A stretch of 36,983 nt of DNA, taken from NCBI GenBank assembly GCA_964370855.1, contig CAYJMF010000042.1:1-36983 (forward strand), in the 5' to 3' direction. Shown here one piece after another: positions 17,323 through 25,012 of this stretch (the first letter of the stretch is position 1; every line of letters starts with the position of its first letter). The position numbers were made by a program, and so were the translations under genes. The notes beneath the pieces are model-generated. The model had not been told where the DNA came from and did no database searches. It saw only the letters and a list, made by a program, of their open reading frames with translations. This stretch comes from JAKLKS01 sp964370855 (GTDB taxonomy: Bacteria > Planctomycetota > JAJSAM01 > JAKLKS01).

Positions 17323-17345
17323 CATCGGCGGCCACAGGAGGGACC

Positions 17346-17738
17346 ATGGATTTCAAGGCCCGCGCCGACAAGCTCCGCCTCTATCGACTTCTTCCGAAGC
17401 GCCAACCGCGAAAGGGTGGCCCCGGAGACTTTGAGTGGGACCTGTTCTGTGCGGTCAGGGACGGGGACGAGGACGCCCTCCGGCGCCTCGCGAAAACCGG
17501 ATTCCATCCGGTGGACATCGTGGCACTCGGCGCCCTTGGGGATGAGGCGACCCTGGACAGGCTATGGCGACAGTCATCAGAGGGAACGAAGCGGCATCAG
17601 CTCGCGGGGTTGTTGCTCACGATACTCTTCCCGGAACACATGGATCAAATCGTCGAGAGCGCACAGGCGAGCCTTCGGGCGCGGGTGCGAGGTGACGTCT
17701 CCCCGCGGGAAACCCACCTCCCACAGGAGGAGGAGTAG
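17346..17738 (+). CDS. Hypothetical protein, helical repeat-like (130 aa)
   Basis: No family recognised. The start has AGGAGG six bases upstream. The sequence is mostly helical (WDLFCAVRDGDEDALRRLAKTGFHPVDIVALGALGDEATLDRLW), with the spacing of HEAT- or ankyrin-like helical pairs. Base composition is slightly less GC-rich than its neighbours (for example near 17740), so it may be a separately acquired cargo gene. It ends the plus-strand block of the left arm; no terminator hairpin is evident before the convergent gene at 17859. Confidence 0.6.
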   Translation: MDFKARADKLRLYRLLPKRQPRKGGPGDFEWDLFCAVRDGDEDALRRLAKTGFHPVDIVALGALGDEATLDRLWRQSSEGTKRHQLAGLLLTILFPEHMDQIVESAQASLRARVRGDVSPRETHLPQEEE

Positions 17739-17858
17739 GAACCGGGTCAGATTGAGTAACTGACGGCGGCGGGCCCCGGCGAGGACGACTTCCCGAGGGA
17801 GGACGCGCCGCGGGGGCGGGCCGGGGGGCGGGAGTGGGTCCCCCGCCGGGTCCCCCGC

Positions 17859-18068
17859 CTACTTCTTCCGGCGGTACTTCCGCTCCAGTCCCTTGAGGCC
17901 CTGCTCCAGGGCGTAGCGCACGACTCGGGCCGTCGTCCACGGGCCGGCGGGCCCCATGGTCGGGTGCCCATTGAGGCGAGGCCCCATCGCCCGGACTCGG
18001 CGTAGCAGGTCCGCGGGGAGGCGCACCGCGATCTGCCTCTCAAGGTTCAGCGCCTTCTTCCCGGCCAT
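17859..18068 (-). CDS. Ribbon-helix-helix-like DNA-binding protein (69 aa)
   Basis: Start ATG 18068 has GAGGAGGG eight bases before it. The core LERQIAVRLPADLLRRVRAM fits a ribbon-helix-helix strand and first helix, and TTARVVRYALEQGLKGLE the second helix. A basic C-terminus follows. Such small proteins usually repress their own promoter or control excision. It is the last gene of the minus-strand regulator set. Confidence 0.65.
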   Translation of the reverse strand: MAGKKALNLERQIAVRLPADLLRRVRAMGPRLNGHPTMGPAGPWTTARVVRYALEQGLKGLERKYRRKK

Positions 18069-18157
18069 GGGTTCGCCCTCCTCGCCGGGAATCCTACCCG
18101 GGGGGCAGGCGGGATGCGAAGGGGCGGCGGGGGTACCCACGGGGGTACCGCGGCGCG

Positions 18158-18445
18158 CTACCGCCAGCGGGGCCGGGGCTCGGGACTCGCAAGCACCGTG
18201 TCCACGAAGGCGCGAAGGTCCATGGGCGGGTACGCCCGCCCCGTGCGCACCGCGGGGGCCGGCTCCCGCGGCCCGCCGGCCTCGCGGAACGCCTCCAAGT
18301 CGAACCGCCAGCACCGTCCGACCCGGAACGCCCCGGGGATGCGGCCCTGAAGCGCCAGCGTGCGAACGGTGTCCGGGTGGACCCCGAGGGCCTCGGCCAT
18401 GGCGGCGGCGGTGAGGAAGTTCGCGGGGGCGGGCTCGTCGTTCAT
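18158..18445 (-). CDS. Excisionase-like HTH protein (MerR-type, 95 aa)
   Basis: Residues about 10-55 form an HTH_17/excisionase-type winged helix: LTAAAMAEALGVHPDTVRTLALQG, then RIPGAFRVGRCWRFDLEAF. ATG 18445 with CGGAGG seven bases upstream is preferred over an upstream ATG at 18493. Two hairpins lie just upstream, so it is probably separately transcribed from or attenuated relative to the gene at 18533. Two more members of the same fold occur in the element (20431 and 25009). Confidence 0.72.
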   Translation of the reverse strand: MNDEPAPANFLTAAAMAEALGVHPDTVRTLALQGRIPGAFRVGRCWRFDLEAFREAGGPREPAPAVRTGRAYPPMDLRAFVDTVLASPEPRPRWR

Positions 18446-18465
18446 GGGCAACCTCCGATGAAAGA

Positions 18466-18491
18466 GGCCCCCGGAGTTTCCCCCGGGGGCC
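18466..18491 (-). terminator. Hairpin terminator/attenuator
   Basis: On the minus strand GGCCCCCGG pairs perfectly with CCGGGGGCC around an 8-base loop, followed by TCTTTC. It lies 42 bases after the stop of the gene ending at 18533. Confidence 0.6.
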
Positions 18492-18497
18492 ATGGTG

Positions 18498-18521
18498 CCG
18501 GTCGGGTGGGAACCCGGCCGG
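18498..18521. terminator. Second hairpin between minus-strand regulators
   Basis: CCGGTCGGGT pairs with ACCCGGCCGG (one wobble) around GGGA. On the plus strand it is followed by CTTT; on the minus strand it precedes the stronger hairpin at 18466-18491. Confidence 0.45.
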
Positions 18522-18532
18522 CTTTGGAAGGG

Positions 18533-19072
18533 CTAGGTCGTCGCGAGCGCCCCCTCGCACTCCTCGCAGGGGAAGCGCTCCGCGGGCGCCCCGGGCTCGA
18601 AGACCGGCGGCACCACGTCGCGGAAGCGGCAGCGGTGGAGCGGCGCGGCGTGGCCGTTCACGGAGTCGTGGTAGCCGTACCGCGGCGCGGCGCCGATGGT
18701 GGCGACGATCCACCGGGTGATCCGGCGGACCCGGGGGTCCGTGTTGCGGTCGGGCCCGTTCTCCCCCTCACCGGGGATCGAGTAAGAGATCCCATCCCGC
18801 GGCCCCCCGTAGCGGGGCCCGAGGTGCTCCCACTCGGCCTTCACGCCGAACCGCATCTCGAAGTCCCCCACCGTCATCCCGGCCCGCTCAAGGGCCTCGG
18901 GAAGGCGGGTGAAGGACCACAAGCGCTCCTCGGCCCGGTTCATCCACAGCGCCTCCGTGAAGTGCCCGGGACGCCTCGCCGTCGCCCGGTGGTAGACCCG
19001 CTCCTTCCCACAGGTGATGCACGCACGCACCCGCCGCCTGGGGAGCCTCCTCCGCGTCATGTTCCGCATCAT
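18533..19072 (-). CDS. Hypothetical Cys-rich element protein (179 aa)
   Basis: No family recognised. ATG 19072 has GGGGAAGGG four bases upstream; the frame is open further upstream but that part looks non-coding. The protein begins with a basic stretch, then CITCGKE near residue 19, a helical segment, PRYGGPRDGISYSIPGEGE, and a C-terminal CEECEG. The two CxxC pairs could bind one zinc ion. It is the first gene of the minus-strand set and may be a regulator. A TTGACA box lies about 130 bases upstream. Confidence 0.55.
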   Translation of the reverse strand: MMRNMTRRRLPRRRVRACITCGKERVYHRATARRPGHFTEALWMNRAEERLWSFTRLPEALERAGMTVGDFEMRFGVKAEWEHLGPRYGGPRDGISYSIPGEGENGPDRNTDPRVRRITRWIVATIGAAPRYGYHDSVNGHAAPLHRCRFRDVVPPVFEPGAPAERFPCEECEGALATT

Positions 19073-19178
19073 CGCACCCTTCCCCCGGGTTCCCGCCCGG
19101 GATGGCCGGCCCTTCCTCCCCGTGTCCCGCCCGGCCCCGGGACCCGGCCGGCGGGCGCCCTTGCCCACCGCGCATCCC

Positions 19179-19207
19179 ATGTTGCTACATCCGGGATTCA
19201 GTGTCAA
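19179..19207 (-). promoter_or_regulatory. Promoter with consensus -35 TTGACA
   Basis: Minus-strand TTGACA (19207-19202), 17 bases, then CAACAT (19184-19179). The -35 box is perfect and the -10 box weak. It would serve the minus-strand regulator set. The surrounding stretch 19073-19559 separates the divergent sets and contains no supported gene. Confidence 0.5.
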
Positions 19208-19559
19208 GGGTCCTTCCGCGGGGCGTCCTCCTCCCGCGGTATCCTCTCCTCGCCCCCTGGCCTGTTGCGCGTCCGGCCCGACCCGGGAACCGGCGGCGGC
19301 GGTCGCTGGGGGGCAACTTCTCCCCTCGGGGCCCACCGAAGGACCCGCGCCCCCTCCCTCCCCCACCGCGCCAGAGGGGAATCCGTCTCGCGGGCATCCG
19401 TCTCGGCAACGGACCCGGGCGGCGCCCGGGGGATGTCCCTCACCCGTGGCAGATTGTCCCCGGGGCCGCTAGCACCGCCTGATCCGCGGTAGCGAATCGC
19501 CGCCGTCCCGGCTGCGGCCCCCTCGCCGGGACGGGAATCTCCCTTGGACGGAGGGGGCC

Positions 19560-20375
19560 ATGCCGCGACCGCGAACGACGCAGGAGAAGCCGGAGGCCAT
19601 CGCCCTCCGCGAACTCGACGCATGGGAGGCGGACCTCCGACGGCTCGCTGAGGAGGACGCCCGCGGGGACGAACTCCTCCATGCCGCTGCCCGTCGGGCC
19701 AAGCGCACGGACCCGGCCCCCTGGCGCGGCTGGCACGGCCGCCTCGAGATGTTCCGGGAGTACCGGCGGCTCCTGTGGGGAGCAATGTTCACGCAGAAGG
19801 AGATCCACCCCATCCTCGCCAGCGGATTCTACTCGGGGATCGTCATGCGCTACGGCGACGAGGAGGAGGAGGCCGCGATCGGTCGCCTCGCCCGGGGGGG
19901 CCGACCGATTCCCGGCCCGCGCACCGCCGCCACGTTCAAGATCCACGCGGTCGCTGACGACGGGACGTGGATCCTGCCGACCGACGGGGTCCTGTGGCTG
20001 AACGCCGCGACCGGCTCTACCCTTGCGACCAAGGATGACCTCGGCTGCCCAATCCTCCATTCCACGGGCGAGCGAATGGACGCACGGAAGGAACTGTGGG
20101 AGCTCGGGCGCAGGGCCCTCGTCATCGCGTCCGAATCCCACTGGCGCCGGGCCGGGCTCCCCCCCGAGAAGTGGGCTTTCTCGCTCTCCCGCGCCGTTGC
20201 TGCCTACGGAATGAAAGACGCGGAGAAGGAATGGACGGCCCGCGAGCGCAGGGAGAGAATCAAGGCGCAGATCAAGATGGCGCGGAAGAACTACATGAAC
20301 GACCGGGAGACGGTCGCCGCCGCCGCCCTCTACTCGCGCACGTTCCCCGACGGGCGGAGGATCGCGAGCAAGTAA
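19560..20375 (+). CDS. Hypothetical element protein (271 aa)
   Basis: First gene of the long plus-strand operon; GGAGGGGG directly precedes its ATG. No family recognised. The N-terminal third is helical and charged, the middle (ATFKIHAVADDGTWILPTDGVLWLNAATGS) looks beta-rich, and the C-terminal third is a basic helical region (RERRERIKAQIKMARKNYMN). No catalytic motif stands out. As the first gene opposite the regulators it occupies the usual place of an early gene. Confidence 0.68.
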   Translation: MPRPRTTQEKPEAIALRELDAWEADLRRLAEEDARGDELLHAAARRAKRTDPAPWRGWHGRLEMFREYRRLLWGAMFTQKEIHPILASGFYSGIVMRYGDEEEEAAIGRLARGGRPIPGPRTAATFKIHAVADDGTWILPTDGVLWLNAATGSTLATKDDLGCPILHSTGERMDARKELWELGRRALVIASESHWRRAGLPPEKWAFSLSRAVAAYGMKDAEKEWTARERRERIKAQIKMARKNYMNDRETVAAAALYSRTFPDGRRIASK

Positions 20376-20430
20376 ACGCACCGATCCCGCGTTGACCGCC
20401 GAGGCCGATCGGGCGTGGTGTCATAGAAGC

Positions 20431-20631
20431 ATGGACCACGCGAAGCCCCTCACCGACCTACCGGCCGTCCTCAGTGCGGAGGACATCGCGGCGGCGCTCC
20501 ACGTTAAGCCACAGCGGGCCCGGCAGCACCTCGCCGCTGGCGCCTTCCCCGGCGCCGTCAAGATCGGGAAACGCTGGCTCCTCCCGCGGGAGAGGTTCCT
20601 CGAGGCGCTCGGGGTGGGGGCCGCGAAGTGA
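20431..20631 (+). CDS. Excisionase-like HTH protein (66 aa)
   Basis: A minimal HTH_17-type protein: LSAEDIAAALHVKPQRARQHLAAGAFPGAVKIGKRWLLPRERF, with helix, recognition helix and a short wing. The start is taken as ATG 20431; a TTG at 20392 would add 13 residues outside the fold. The Shine-Dalgarno is weak. Small proteins of this type bend att DNA for excision or act as regulators. Confidence 0.7.
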   Translation: MDHAKPLTDLPAVLSAEDIAAALHVKPQRARQHLAAGAFPGAVKIGKRWLLPRERFLEALGVGAAK

Positions 20632-20671
20632 CCGTCGCCGCTCCCCCGTCCGCACTCCCGAGGCCGCCCGC

Positions 20672-21079
20672 ATGACCGTCGCCTCCTCCCCCGTCCGTTC
20701 CCCCGAGGCCCTCCGGTGGGCCCGCCGGTGGGCCGCCATGACGCCCGCTCAGCGGCTCCGGCGCTACCGGCGCCAGAACGCGGCCCGGCTCCTCCGCGAG
20801 GCCCGGAACCCCGAGGCCCTCCGCCGCCGTCGGGCCGGGGACCGAGTCCGCCGAGCGATTGCCGATGGCCGACTGGTTCGCCCCTCGACCTGCTCCCGCT
20901 GCGGCGGGAACTTCGGGCCCCACGCGATCCACGCGCACCACCCGGACTACTCCTGGCCCCTCTTCGTCGTGTTCCTCTGCCGCCCGTGCCATCAGGGCGT
21001 CCACGCGGAGACCGTGGGCGGCGGCTCCTACGCCGCGGTGGACTTCTCCGTCGGGTCCACGACTGCGGGGGGCGCCTGA
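20672..21079 (+). CDS. HNH-like zinc-binding phage protein (135 aa)
   Basis: An Arg-rich helical N-terminus of about 65 residues (with MTPAQRLRRYRRQNAARLL) precedes CSRCGGNFGPHAIHAHHPDY and then FLCRPCHQGVHAE. The C-x2-C … HAHHPDY … C-x2-C-x4-H pattern is common in small phage proteins related to HNH nucleases, although the complete HNH catalytic triad is not assured. The stop overlaps the next start (TGATG). Confidence 0.72.
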   Translation: MTVASSPVRSPEALRWARRWAAMTPAQRLRRYRRQNAARLLREARNPEALRRRRAGDRVRRAIADGRLVRPSTCSRCGGNFGPHAIHAHHPDYSWPLFVVFLCRPCHQGVHAETVGGGSYAAVDFSVGSTTAGGA

Positions 21080-21975
21080 TGCCCGGCCGCGAGGACTTCG
21101 GGATCGTCCGGCTGCGGGTCCTCACCGACCCCCGCGTCCACGATGCTGCCGCCCGTTTCGTGAAGGCCAGGATTGCGAAGGAGGCGACCGCCCTCAGCAC
21201 CGTGGCCGGCGTCCTCGCCCTCCTCGGCGGCGCCCTGGCCCGGGACACGGACGACGGAAACCTCCCCGGTGACGCCGTTTTCTACCTCGGAATGCTCGGC
21301 TACGACCGCCGGGTCGCCTCCGCCATCATCGAATCGCTGCGCGGAGCCGACCTCATGGACGGGGCCCGACTGCGCGGCTTCGACGACTGCTACTCCTCGC
21401 TCCTGAAGGATCGGGCGGCATCCCGAGGCCGCCGCGAGGCTGCCCGCGAGGCTGCGAGGCAGGAGAAGGTGGGCGGGAAGGGCGGGACCGTCGCCGATGG
21501 TTCGGCGAACCGTCGGGGAACCGACGCCGACGGTTCCCCTGTCACCGGTACGGTCCGTACCGGTCCGGTCCGTACCGAACCGGGGGAGGCGGCGGCGCCC
21601 CCCGCCCCAGCTTCGACTGCTCCGGCTCCGGCAGAGGACCCGCGCACCATCCCCGAGCCCGCCGTCCGCGGACTCGACGGGAAGGCCCGCCACGAATTCA
21701 CCGCCCGCGGCCTTGGCGCCCTCGCCGCCCACAACCTCGTTTCGCGGGACCTCGCCGGGGCCATGGCCCAGGGCGCGACGGCCGCGGAACTTGCCGAGTG
21801 GGCAGTCAAGGGGTGGGACCCGTCGAAGCGCAACGACGACAACCTCCGCGCCTTCTGGGTCGCAAGGAAGGCCCGGAAGGGGCGAGAGGCCCCCATCGAC
21901 CCCGCCGAGCGGGAGCGAATCCAGAACGAGGTGGCCGCCATGCGGGCCGCCGCAGGCATCGGAGGTGCCGCATGA
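21079..21975 (+). CDS. Putative replication-initiation-like protein (298 aa)
   Basis: The layout resembles phage replication initiators: an N-terminal winged-helix-like domain (VRLRVLTDPRVHD, then STVAGVLALLGGALARDTDDGNLPGD, then SAIIESLRGADLMD), a long low-complexity linker near residues 125-185, and a C-terminal helical domain (KGWDPSKRNDDNLRAFWVARKA). I cannot name a family with certainty. The linker-coding DNA holds several perfect palindromes and a tandem 15-bp repeat, as in lambda O where the origin lies inside the gene. Start ATG overlaps the upstream stop and the stop overlaps the next start. Confidence 0.6.
   Translation: MPGREDFGIVRLRVLTDPRVHDAAARFVKARIAKEATALSTVAGVLALLGGALARDTDDGNLPGDAVFYLGMLGYDRRVASAIIESLRGADLMDGARLRGFDDCYSSLLKDRAASRGRREAAREAARQEKVGGKGGTVADGSANRRGTDADGSPVTGTVRTGPVRTEPGEAAAPPAPASTAPAPAEDPRTIPEPAVRGLDGKARHEFTARGLGALAAHNLVSRDLAGAMAQGATAAELAEWAVKGWDPSKRNDDNLRAFWVARKARKGREAPIDPAERERIQNEVAAMRAAAGIGGAA
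21499..21580. repeat. Palindrome and 15-bp repeat cluster inside coding sequence (origin candidate)
   Basis: Within 82 bases: GGTTCGGCGAACC (21499-21511), CGTCGGGGAACCGACG (21511-21526), GGTACGGTCCGTACC (21547-21561), and CGGTCCGTACCG twice at a 15-base period (21551-21562, 21566-21577). All lie in the linker part of the replication-like gene. No AT-rich stretch is beside them. Confidence 0.45.
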
Positions 21976-22625
21976 ACCGCGCAGCGTTCGCCCAGGCCGC
22001 CGCCGATGCCTCCCCGCTGCTCCCGGAACTCTCCGGGTTCAACGCCGCCCTGCGCCGCCTTGTCGTCGCCGAGGGGCGCCTCGACGCATCCACGGAGCCC
22101 GGCCCCGAGGACGGCGAGGGGGCGTGGTCGGGGTTCCGGACCGCGCAGGCCGCCCGCATGGAGCCCTTCCGCAAGGCCGCCGAGGCGCTCGCGCAGGCGA
22201 AGGGCAGGGCCGAGGCCCGGCTCGGGCGCTCCCTCACGGAGGAGGAGGCCCGCCTCGGGTTCGGCTTCAGCAACCGCCGCGGGTTCCCCGGGGCCCCGGT
22301 CGGGGAGTGGGGCCTCAAGCCCGGCCGGACCATCGGCGCCCCGCCGCGGGTCCCGCCGGCCGCCCCCGCCGTGGAGGAGGAGCCCGTCCGGATGGACTTC
22401 GGCGCCGCCGTCCCAGCCCCGGCCCCCGCGTTCTCCACGGCGAAGTGGGCCCACGGGCGCAACGGCTCCCACGCCGCCACGGACCACCGGCCCCACCCCA
22501 CCACGGCCGCGGGTCAGTCCGCCGAACCGATGCCGACCAACCCCTCCCCCCGAATGGCGGAGGCCCGCGCCGTGGCCGGCGTGGTCCCCTCCGCGGCCCC
22601 CAGCGTCACCCGAACCCCGGCCTGA
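21972..22625 (+). CDS. Hypothetical element protein (217 aa)
   Basis: No family recognised. The N-terminal half is helical (AAFAQAAADASPLLPELSGFNAALRRLVVAEGRL, then a charged helix around KAAEALAQAKGRAEARLG). The second half is Pro/Ala-rich and probably disordered. Its start overlaps the stop of the replication-like gene (ATGA), so the two are translated together and may act together. Confidence 0.6.
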   Translation: MNRAAFAQAAADASPLLPELSGFNAALRRLVVAEGRLDASTEPGPEDGEGAWSGFRTAQAARMEPFRKAAEALAQAKGRAEARLGRSLTEEEARLGFGFSNRRGFPGAPVGEWGLKPGRTIGAPPRVPPAAPAVEEEPVRMDFGAAVPAPAPAFSTAKWAHGRNGSHAATDHRPHPTTAAGQSAEPMPTNPSPRMAEARAVAGVVPSAAPSVTRTPA

Positions 22626-22644
22626 AGCCGGAAAGGATCGCCCC

Positions 22645-22857
22645 ATGTCCCTGCTCCATCGCCTCGTCGCCCGCCTCACCGGCCGCGCCCGCCAGGGTGC
22701 GGGTCGGGACGTCACGGAGAAGCAGCGCCGCGGCATCACCGCCTACCCGCCTCCGTCCGAGACCGACCGCAAGAACGCGGAGGCCGCCACCAAGACCGTG
22801 GTGCCCGTGAAGATCGACGTCATCCGCGATCCGAACGGCGCCGGGTGGGACCGGTAG
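22645..22857 (+). CDS. Hypothetical small element protein (70 aa)
   Basis: GGAAAGG lies eight bases before the ATG. The protein is basic, with a short amphipathic helix LLHRLVARLTGRARQ and a C-terminal strand VVPVKIDVIRDPNG. No family recognised. It ends on the first base of the next gene's GTG. Confidence 0.55.
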   Translation: MSLLHRLVARLTGRARQGAGRDVTEKQRRGITAYPPPSETDRKNAEAATKTVVPVKIDVIRDPNGAGWDR

Positions 22858-23303
22858 TGGCCTTCCACCTCCCCGTCCTCGCCGAGGGCATCGGGCGGAC
22901 CGCCGACGGGACTCCCGTCGAGTGGACGCCCGCGGCCCTTCGGCACGCGGCGCGACTCCTCCGGGGATCCCGGGTGGCCGTGACGCGGCGCGGGGGGCGC
23001 TACGTCCACCCGCGGGACGGGGAGCCCCGGCGCATCGTGGGGACGCTGCCCACGGTGCGGCTCGAAGCCGGGCCCCGCGGCATCGTGCTGCGGGCCCGCG
23101 TCCACCTCCTCCCTGGCGCCCCTGGCTCCCTCCTCCGCGCCATGGGCCGCGAGGGGGCGGGCCTCTCCCTCTTCGCACGGGTCTACCAAGTCCCCCGACC
23201 CGAGGGGGGCGTCGAGGCCCTCGGCATCGTGAAGGAGGAGGACGGGATCTACACCGACATCGTCCACGGTCCGGCCATCCGGACAGAGAGGGGGCCCGCT
23301 TGA
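22857..23303 (+). CDS. Hypothetical protein, distantly prohead-protease-like (148 aa)
   Basis: GTG 22857 shares a base with the upstream stop; a GTG four codons earlier is possible. The order of motifs EFHL-type start (AFHLPVLAEG), RIVGTLPTVRLEAGPRGIVLRARVHL, AGLSLFARVYQV, VEALGIV and YTDIVHGPAIR recalls phage prohead proteases, in which a G-L-S segment precedes V-E-x-I and S-V-D-L-V-x-x-P-A. The match is by eye and weak, and a capsid protease without a capsid gene would be strange. It could equally be a recombination or scaffolding accessory. Confidence 0.5.
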   Translation: MAFHLPVLAEGIGRTADGTPVEWTPAALRHAARLLRGSRVAVTRRGGRYVHPRDGEPRRIVGTLPTVRLEAGPRGIVLRARVHLLPGAPGSLLRAMGREGAGLSLFARVYQVPRPEGGVEALGIVKEEDGIYTDIVHGPAIRTERGPA

Positions 23304-23749
23304 GGGACTCCGAATTCCTCGAGATGGCGCTCGCCGACCGCGACGAGGCCGCGCTCCGAAACCTCGCCCGCACGTCGAAGCGGCCGATGGTGCGACTCCG
23401 CGCCGCGGAGGCCCTCGGGGACGCCGCCCTCCTCCGGGAGATCGCGGCGACCGCCCTCCGCCCGACCGCCCGCAGGCTCGCCGCGAAGGCGCTCGCCGCC
23501 CTCGACGCGCCGGTCAGCCCCGCCGCAAGGGACGCCGCCGCCTTCGTGAAGCGGGCCCGCGCCATCGGGCTCCACGACGAGGAGATTCTCTCCCTCGTCT
23601 CCAAGTGTCTTTCGGATCCCGGGGCCGAACTGCTCGGGCACCACGCGCCGTCGGTTGCCGAAGCTCGCCCCCTGGCCGGGCCACGGGCGGAAGCTCCGAC
23701 GGCGCAACCCACCCCATCGAACGGGCACCGCCCGAGGAGGACCGCATGA
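23300..23749 (+). CDS. HEAT-repeat-like element protein (149 aa)
   Basis: The TTG start overlaps the previous stop (TTGA) and has GAGAGGGGG upstream. The sequence contains helical pairs in HEAT style: ALADRDEAALRNLARTSKRPMVRLRAAEALGDAALLREIA, then PTARRLAAKALAAL, then a third helical region around FVKRARAIGLHDEEILSLVSK. The tail is disordered. Such folds bind proteins or nucleic acid; no enzyme motif is present. Confidence 0.6.
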   Translation: MRDSEFLEMALADRDEAALRNLARTSKRPMVRLRAAEALGDAALLREIAATALRPTARRLAAKALAALDAPVSPAARDAAAFVKRARAIGLHDEEILSLVSKCLSDPGAELLGHHAPSVAEARPLAGPRAEAPTAQPTPSNGHRPRRTA

Positions 23750-24324
23750 AGTCCATCGCGTCATGGTTTCGCGGAACGGCCGAATTCAAGGCCGTCGCCG
23801 AGGGCCGCAGCGCCGACGGTCGCCAGGCCCGCACCGCCGCCCGCGCCGAACTCCGCTCGGCCCGGGCGGCCGTGAATCCGGCCATCGCCACGGAGGCGGG
23901 GATCCCCGACCTTCGGCGCAAGGTCGCCGAGGCGGCGGAGGCCCTCCGCGCCGCTCGCGCCGCGCTCGAAGCGGCGGACCAGAAGGTCTCCTCGTCGGCC
24001 GCGTCGTGGGCCGCCCGGGTCGAGAAGGCGGAGAGCGCCGTGAACGCGACCGCCAACGCGAGGCTCCGCGAATTCCGCCTCCTCCTGCGCAACCTACGCG
24101 ATCAGGTGCGGCGGGGAATCGTCCGCCCGCCGTCCGGCGTGGCGCCGGACCTCGCCAAGGTCGATGCCTACCACGCGGCCATCCTGGCCGATTTCAAGTG
24201 GGCCAGCGCAACCATCGCCGAGGACCATTCCGACGAAGAAGTCGAGCGGGAGATCGCCAAGCGCCTCGCCCGAACCCGGGCCGACTTGCTCCTCGACCCC
24301 GAGCCCGTGGAGTCCGCCCGATGA
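23746..24324 (+). CDS. Coiled-coil element protein (192 aa)
   Basis: The middle of the protein is a long heptad-like Ala/Glu/Arg-rich coiled coil (for example RRKVAEAAEALRAARAALEA). A C-terminal helical part contains HAAILADFKWASATIAEDHS. No family recognised. Start and stop both overlap neighbours (ATGA), so it is tightly coupled. A structural or DNA-bridging role is possible but unproven. Confidence 0.6.
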   Translation: MKSIASWFRGTAEFKAVAEGRSADGRQARTAARAELRSARAAVNPAIATEAGIPDLRRKVAEAAEALRAARAALEAADQKVSSSAASWAARVEKAESAVNATANARLREFRLLLRNLRDQVRRGIVRPPSGVAPDLAKVDAYHAAILADFKWASATIAEDHSDEEVEREIAKRLARTRADLLLDPEPVESAR

Positions 24325-24776
24325 TGGGGGGCCGCACTGCCAGGGACCTCCACCTTGAGCCCGTCGGCTCCGTGCGGCTCAGGTCACGACTCGGCGCCCT
24401 GACGGTGGAGGAGTCCGTCGGGCGGTACGTCGCCGCCCTCGCCGCCTTCCGCCGTCGCACGGGCGAGCTGCCCTCCGCCGTGGAGGAACTCCACGCCGAA
24501 CTACGGGTCGCCGCCGGGCCCCTTCCCAAGGGATGCAAGCCCCTCCCGCCCCTTCCCACCCACGGACCGACGAGCCCGGAGTCCGCGTGGAACCTCTTTC
24601 AAGAGGCCCGCGGCCCGGAGGTGACGGCCGATGTGATCTGGGCGAGGATCAGCCTTGTCCTCGGGGGCTTCCTTCCGCCGGAGGCAGCCTACGCGCCGGG
24701 CGGGTTCACGCCAATCCTCGAGCCCGCCCTTCACCTGGGCGAGGACCCGGGCCGGGATGCGGAGGTGGTCCGATGA
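24321..24776 (+). CDS. Hypothetical element protein (151 aa)
   Basis: No family recognised. It has an N-terminal helix pair (LTVEESVGRYVAALAAFRRRTGELPSAVEELHAELRV), a Pro-rich loop and a C-terminal mixed region ending in PGGFTPILEPALHLGEDP. Start overlaps the coiled-coil stop, and its stop overlaps the SWIM gene start. Confidence 0.58.
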   Translation: MMGGRTARDLHLEPVGSVRLRSRLGALTVEESVGRYVAALAAFRRRTGELPSAVEELHAELRVAAGPLPKGCKPLPPLPTHGPTSPESAWNLFQEARGPEVTADVIWARISLVLGGFLPPEAAYAPGGFTPILEPALHLGEDPGRDAEVVR

Positions 24777-25012
24777 AGGCCGCCGACGCCCTCCTCGTCT
24801 CGGGCAGGCTCCGGGTCCTCAAGGCCGTCCCCGGCGCGATCAGGGCGGGCACCTTCGGCCCGGGTCACGCGCAGGTCAGCACGTGGTTTCAGACCGGGGG
24901 CCTTTCGTGGTGCTCATGCGGGCGTTTCCCCCGCTGCAAGCACGCCGCCGCCCTCGCCCGCGTGGCGCCAGCCTCCCTCGTTAAGGCCGCGGGCCTCGGG
25001 GACCTCCTGTGA
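24773..25012 (+). CDS. Stand-alone SWIM zinc-finger protein (79 aa)
   Basis: The SWIM signature C-x-C-x(n)-C-x-H is present as CSCGRFPRCKH, preceded by a strand-turn region (GPGHAQVSTWFQTGGLSW) and followed by a helix AAALARVAP. SWIM domains bind DNA or proteins and usually sit in SWI2/SNF2 helicases, transposases or recombination mediators. Here the domain is alone, between small element genes and the excisionase-integrase pair, so a role as a recombination accessory is an inference. Confidence 0.7.
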   Translation: MKAADALLVSGRLRVLKAVPGAIRAGTFGPGHAQVSTWFQTGGLSWCSCGRFPRCKHAAALARVAPASLVKAAGLGDLL

